A DNA stretch of 15,711 bases. It comes from JBEKZQ01 sp049509675. Lineage in GTDB: Bacteria > Planctomycetota > Planctomycetia > Pirellulales > Thermoguttaceae. Every line of letters starts with the position of its first letter. Position 1 is the stretch's first letter. The position numbers were made by a program, and so were the translations under genes. Below the pieces are notes generated by a model. It did not search any database, had not been told where the DNA came from, and saw only the letters and a list, made by a program, of their open reading frames with translations. Below are positions 15,289 to 15,711 of the stretch, piece after piece. Where the stretch lies: contig JBEKZQ010000097.1 in assembly GCA_049509675.1 (NCBI GenBank), positions 1-15,711 on the forward strand. The letters are read 5' to 3'.

Positions 15289-15603
15289 TCACGAATGGGC
15301 GGGGCCATGGCCTGCCTGCTCCGGCATTGGGAGAAGCTGACGCTGTTTCTGCGCGTGGCCGGGGCGCCGCTGGACAACATCTGCGAGCGGGCGTTGAAGA
15401 AGGCGATTCGGCACCGGCGGAATTCCTTGTTCTACAAGACTCCTCACGGTGCCCATGTGGGGGACGTTTTCATGAGCCTGATCCACACCTGCGCGCTCTG
15501 CGGGGCGAACCCCTTCGAGTACCTCGCGGAACTCGATCGCCATGCAGGCCCGGCGAGCGCGAACCCGCAGGACTGGATGCCGTGGAACGATCGAGAAACC
15601 CTG
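15289..15603 (+). pseudogene. 3' remnant of an IS66-family transposase
   Basis: From just after a TAA at 15286-15288, the frame reads into LLRHWEKLTLFLRV, ALKKAIRHRRNSLFYKT, VGDVFMSLIHTCALCGANPFEYLAEL and DWMPWNDRETL. This is the C-terminal part of IS66-family transposases. Everything upstream is missing, including the zinc-finger and first two catalytic aspartate regions, so it cannot be active. The conserved PLDNNICERALKK block here reads PLDNICERALKK: one asparagine codon is lost near 15376-15378, just before the DDE glutamate (codon 15385-15387). The frame stays open to the window edge, but the homology I recognise ends at RETL. No terminal inverted repeat is visible in the following 100 nt. 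The remnant begins only about 30 nt after the response regulator stop. Confidence 0.86.
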
Positions 15604-15616
15604 GAAGGAATGGAAC

Positions 15617-15711
15617 ATGTGCAAACGCCGTCCGAAGAAAGCCGCCCCCTGCACCGATGCGGCGGAAAGGCTGCGCAAGCTGCTGGCGAAACGCACGAAG
15701 CGCGAGTTGAT
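15617..15711 (+). CDS. 5' end of an unrecognised small basic protein, runs off the window
   Basis: ATG 15617 is preceded by GGAAGGA (15603-15609) at 7 nt and opens a frame that continues past the edge. The 31 visible residues are basic and helical (MCKRRPKKAAPCTDAAERL, then RKLLAKRTKREL). I do not recognise a family with confidence. The frame overlaps the decayed IS66 frame in a different phase, directly after the transposase homology ends. Evidence is limited to the ribosome binding site, the plausible amphipathic helix and the lack of a stop. Confidence 0.45.
   Translation, partial: MCKRRPKKAAPCTDAAERLRKLLAKRTKREL

Noticed and set aside
1..15711. CRISPR array, tRNA or rRNA genes
   Set aside because: No spaced direct repeats, tRNA cloverleaf signatures or rRNA segments were seen on either strand.

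Overview
The window is high-GC bacterial DNA, most likely from a planctomycete of the Pirellulales type. I infer this from the gene mix: a secreted GH29 fucosidase, a NYN-LOTUS protein, an orphan GspF-like protein, a divergent TonB-dependent receptor with YfiR and a hybrid kinase, and an IS66 remnant. A palindrome that translates as G-R-I-G-N-P-S-Y, a peptide I associate with planctomycete intergenic DNA, also points this way. No rRNA, tRNA or universal marker is present, so the assignment is an inference.

Region 1 (1-4789) is ordinary host DNA. A NYN-LOTUS putative RNase (249-1028) converges with a stand-alone type II secretion F-family membrane protein (1041-2081, minus). A Bax inhibitor-1 family protein (2281-2985) is transcribed away from it. 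Its leader carries a consensus-like promoter and a perfect 13-bp inverted repeat. A secreted alpha-L-fucosidase (3017-4789) follows after 31 nt.

Region 2 (about 4826-7550) is clearly lower in GC and looks acquired. It holds a two-gene restriction-modification cassette: a winged-helix/Mrr-like PD-(D/E)XK endonuclease (5114-6487) and, 10 nt downstream, a beta-class SPPF DNA methyltransferase (6498-7427).

Region 3 (7647-15259) is a signalling locus. A REC-HD-GYP cyclic-di-GMP phosphodiesterase (minus) is divergent from an operon-like run: TonB-dependent receptor, YfiR-family periplasmic protein, CHASE8-like/HAMP hybrid histidine kinase with REC and HPt domains, and a single-domain response regulator. 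In the known YfiBNR system, periplasmic YfiR inhibits the CHASE8-HAMP diguanylate cyclase YfiN. Here the CHASE8-HAMP sensor is joined to a complete phosphorelay instead, and the outer-membrane partner is a TonB receptor. The two free REC domains resemble each other, so one phosphorelay may feed both the stand-alone regulator and the phosphodiesterase. This rewired YfiR module is the most interesting part of the window.

Region 4 (15260-15711) is the 3' remnant of an IS66-family transposase, with a codon missing two residues before the catalytic glutamate. It is followed by the first 31 codons of an unrecognised gene that runs off the edge.
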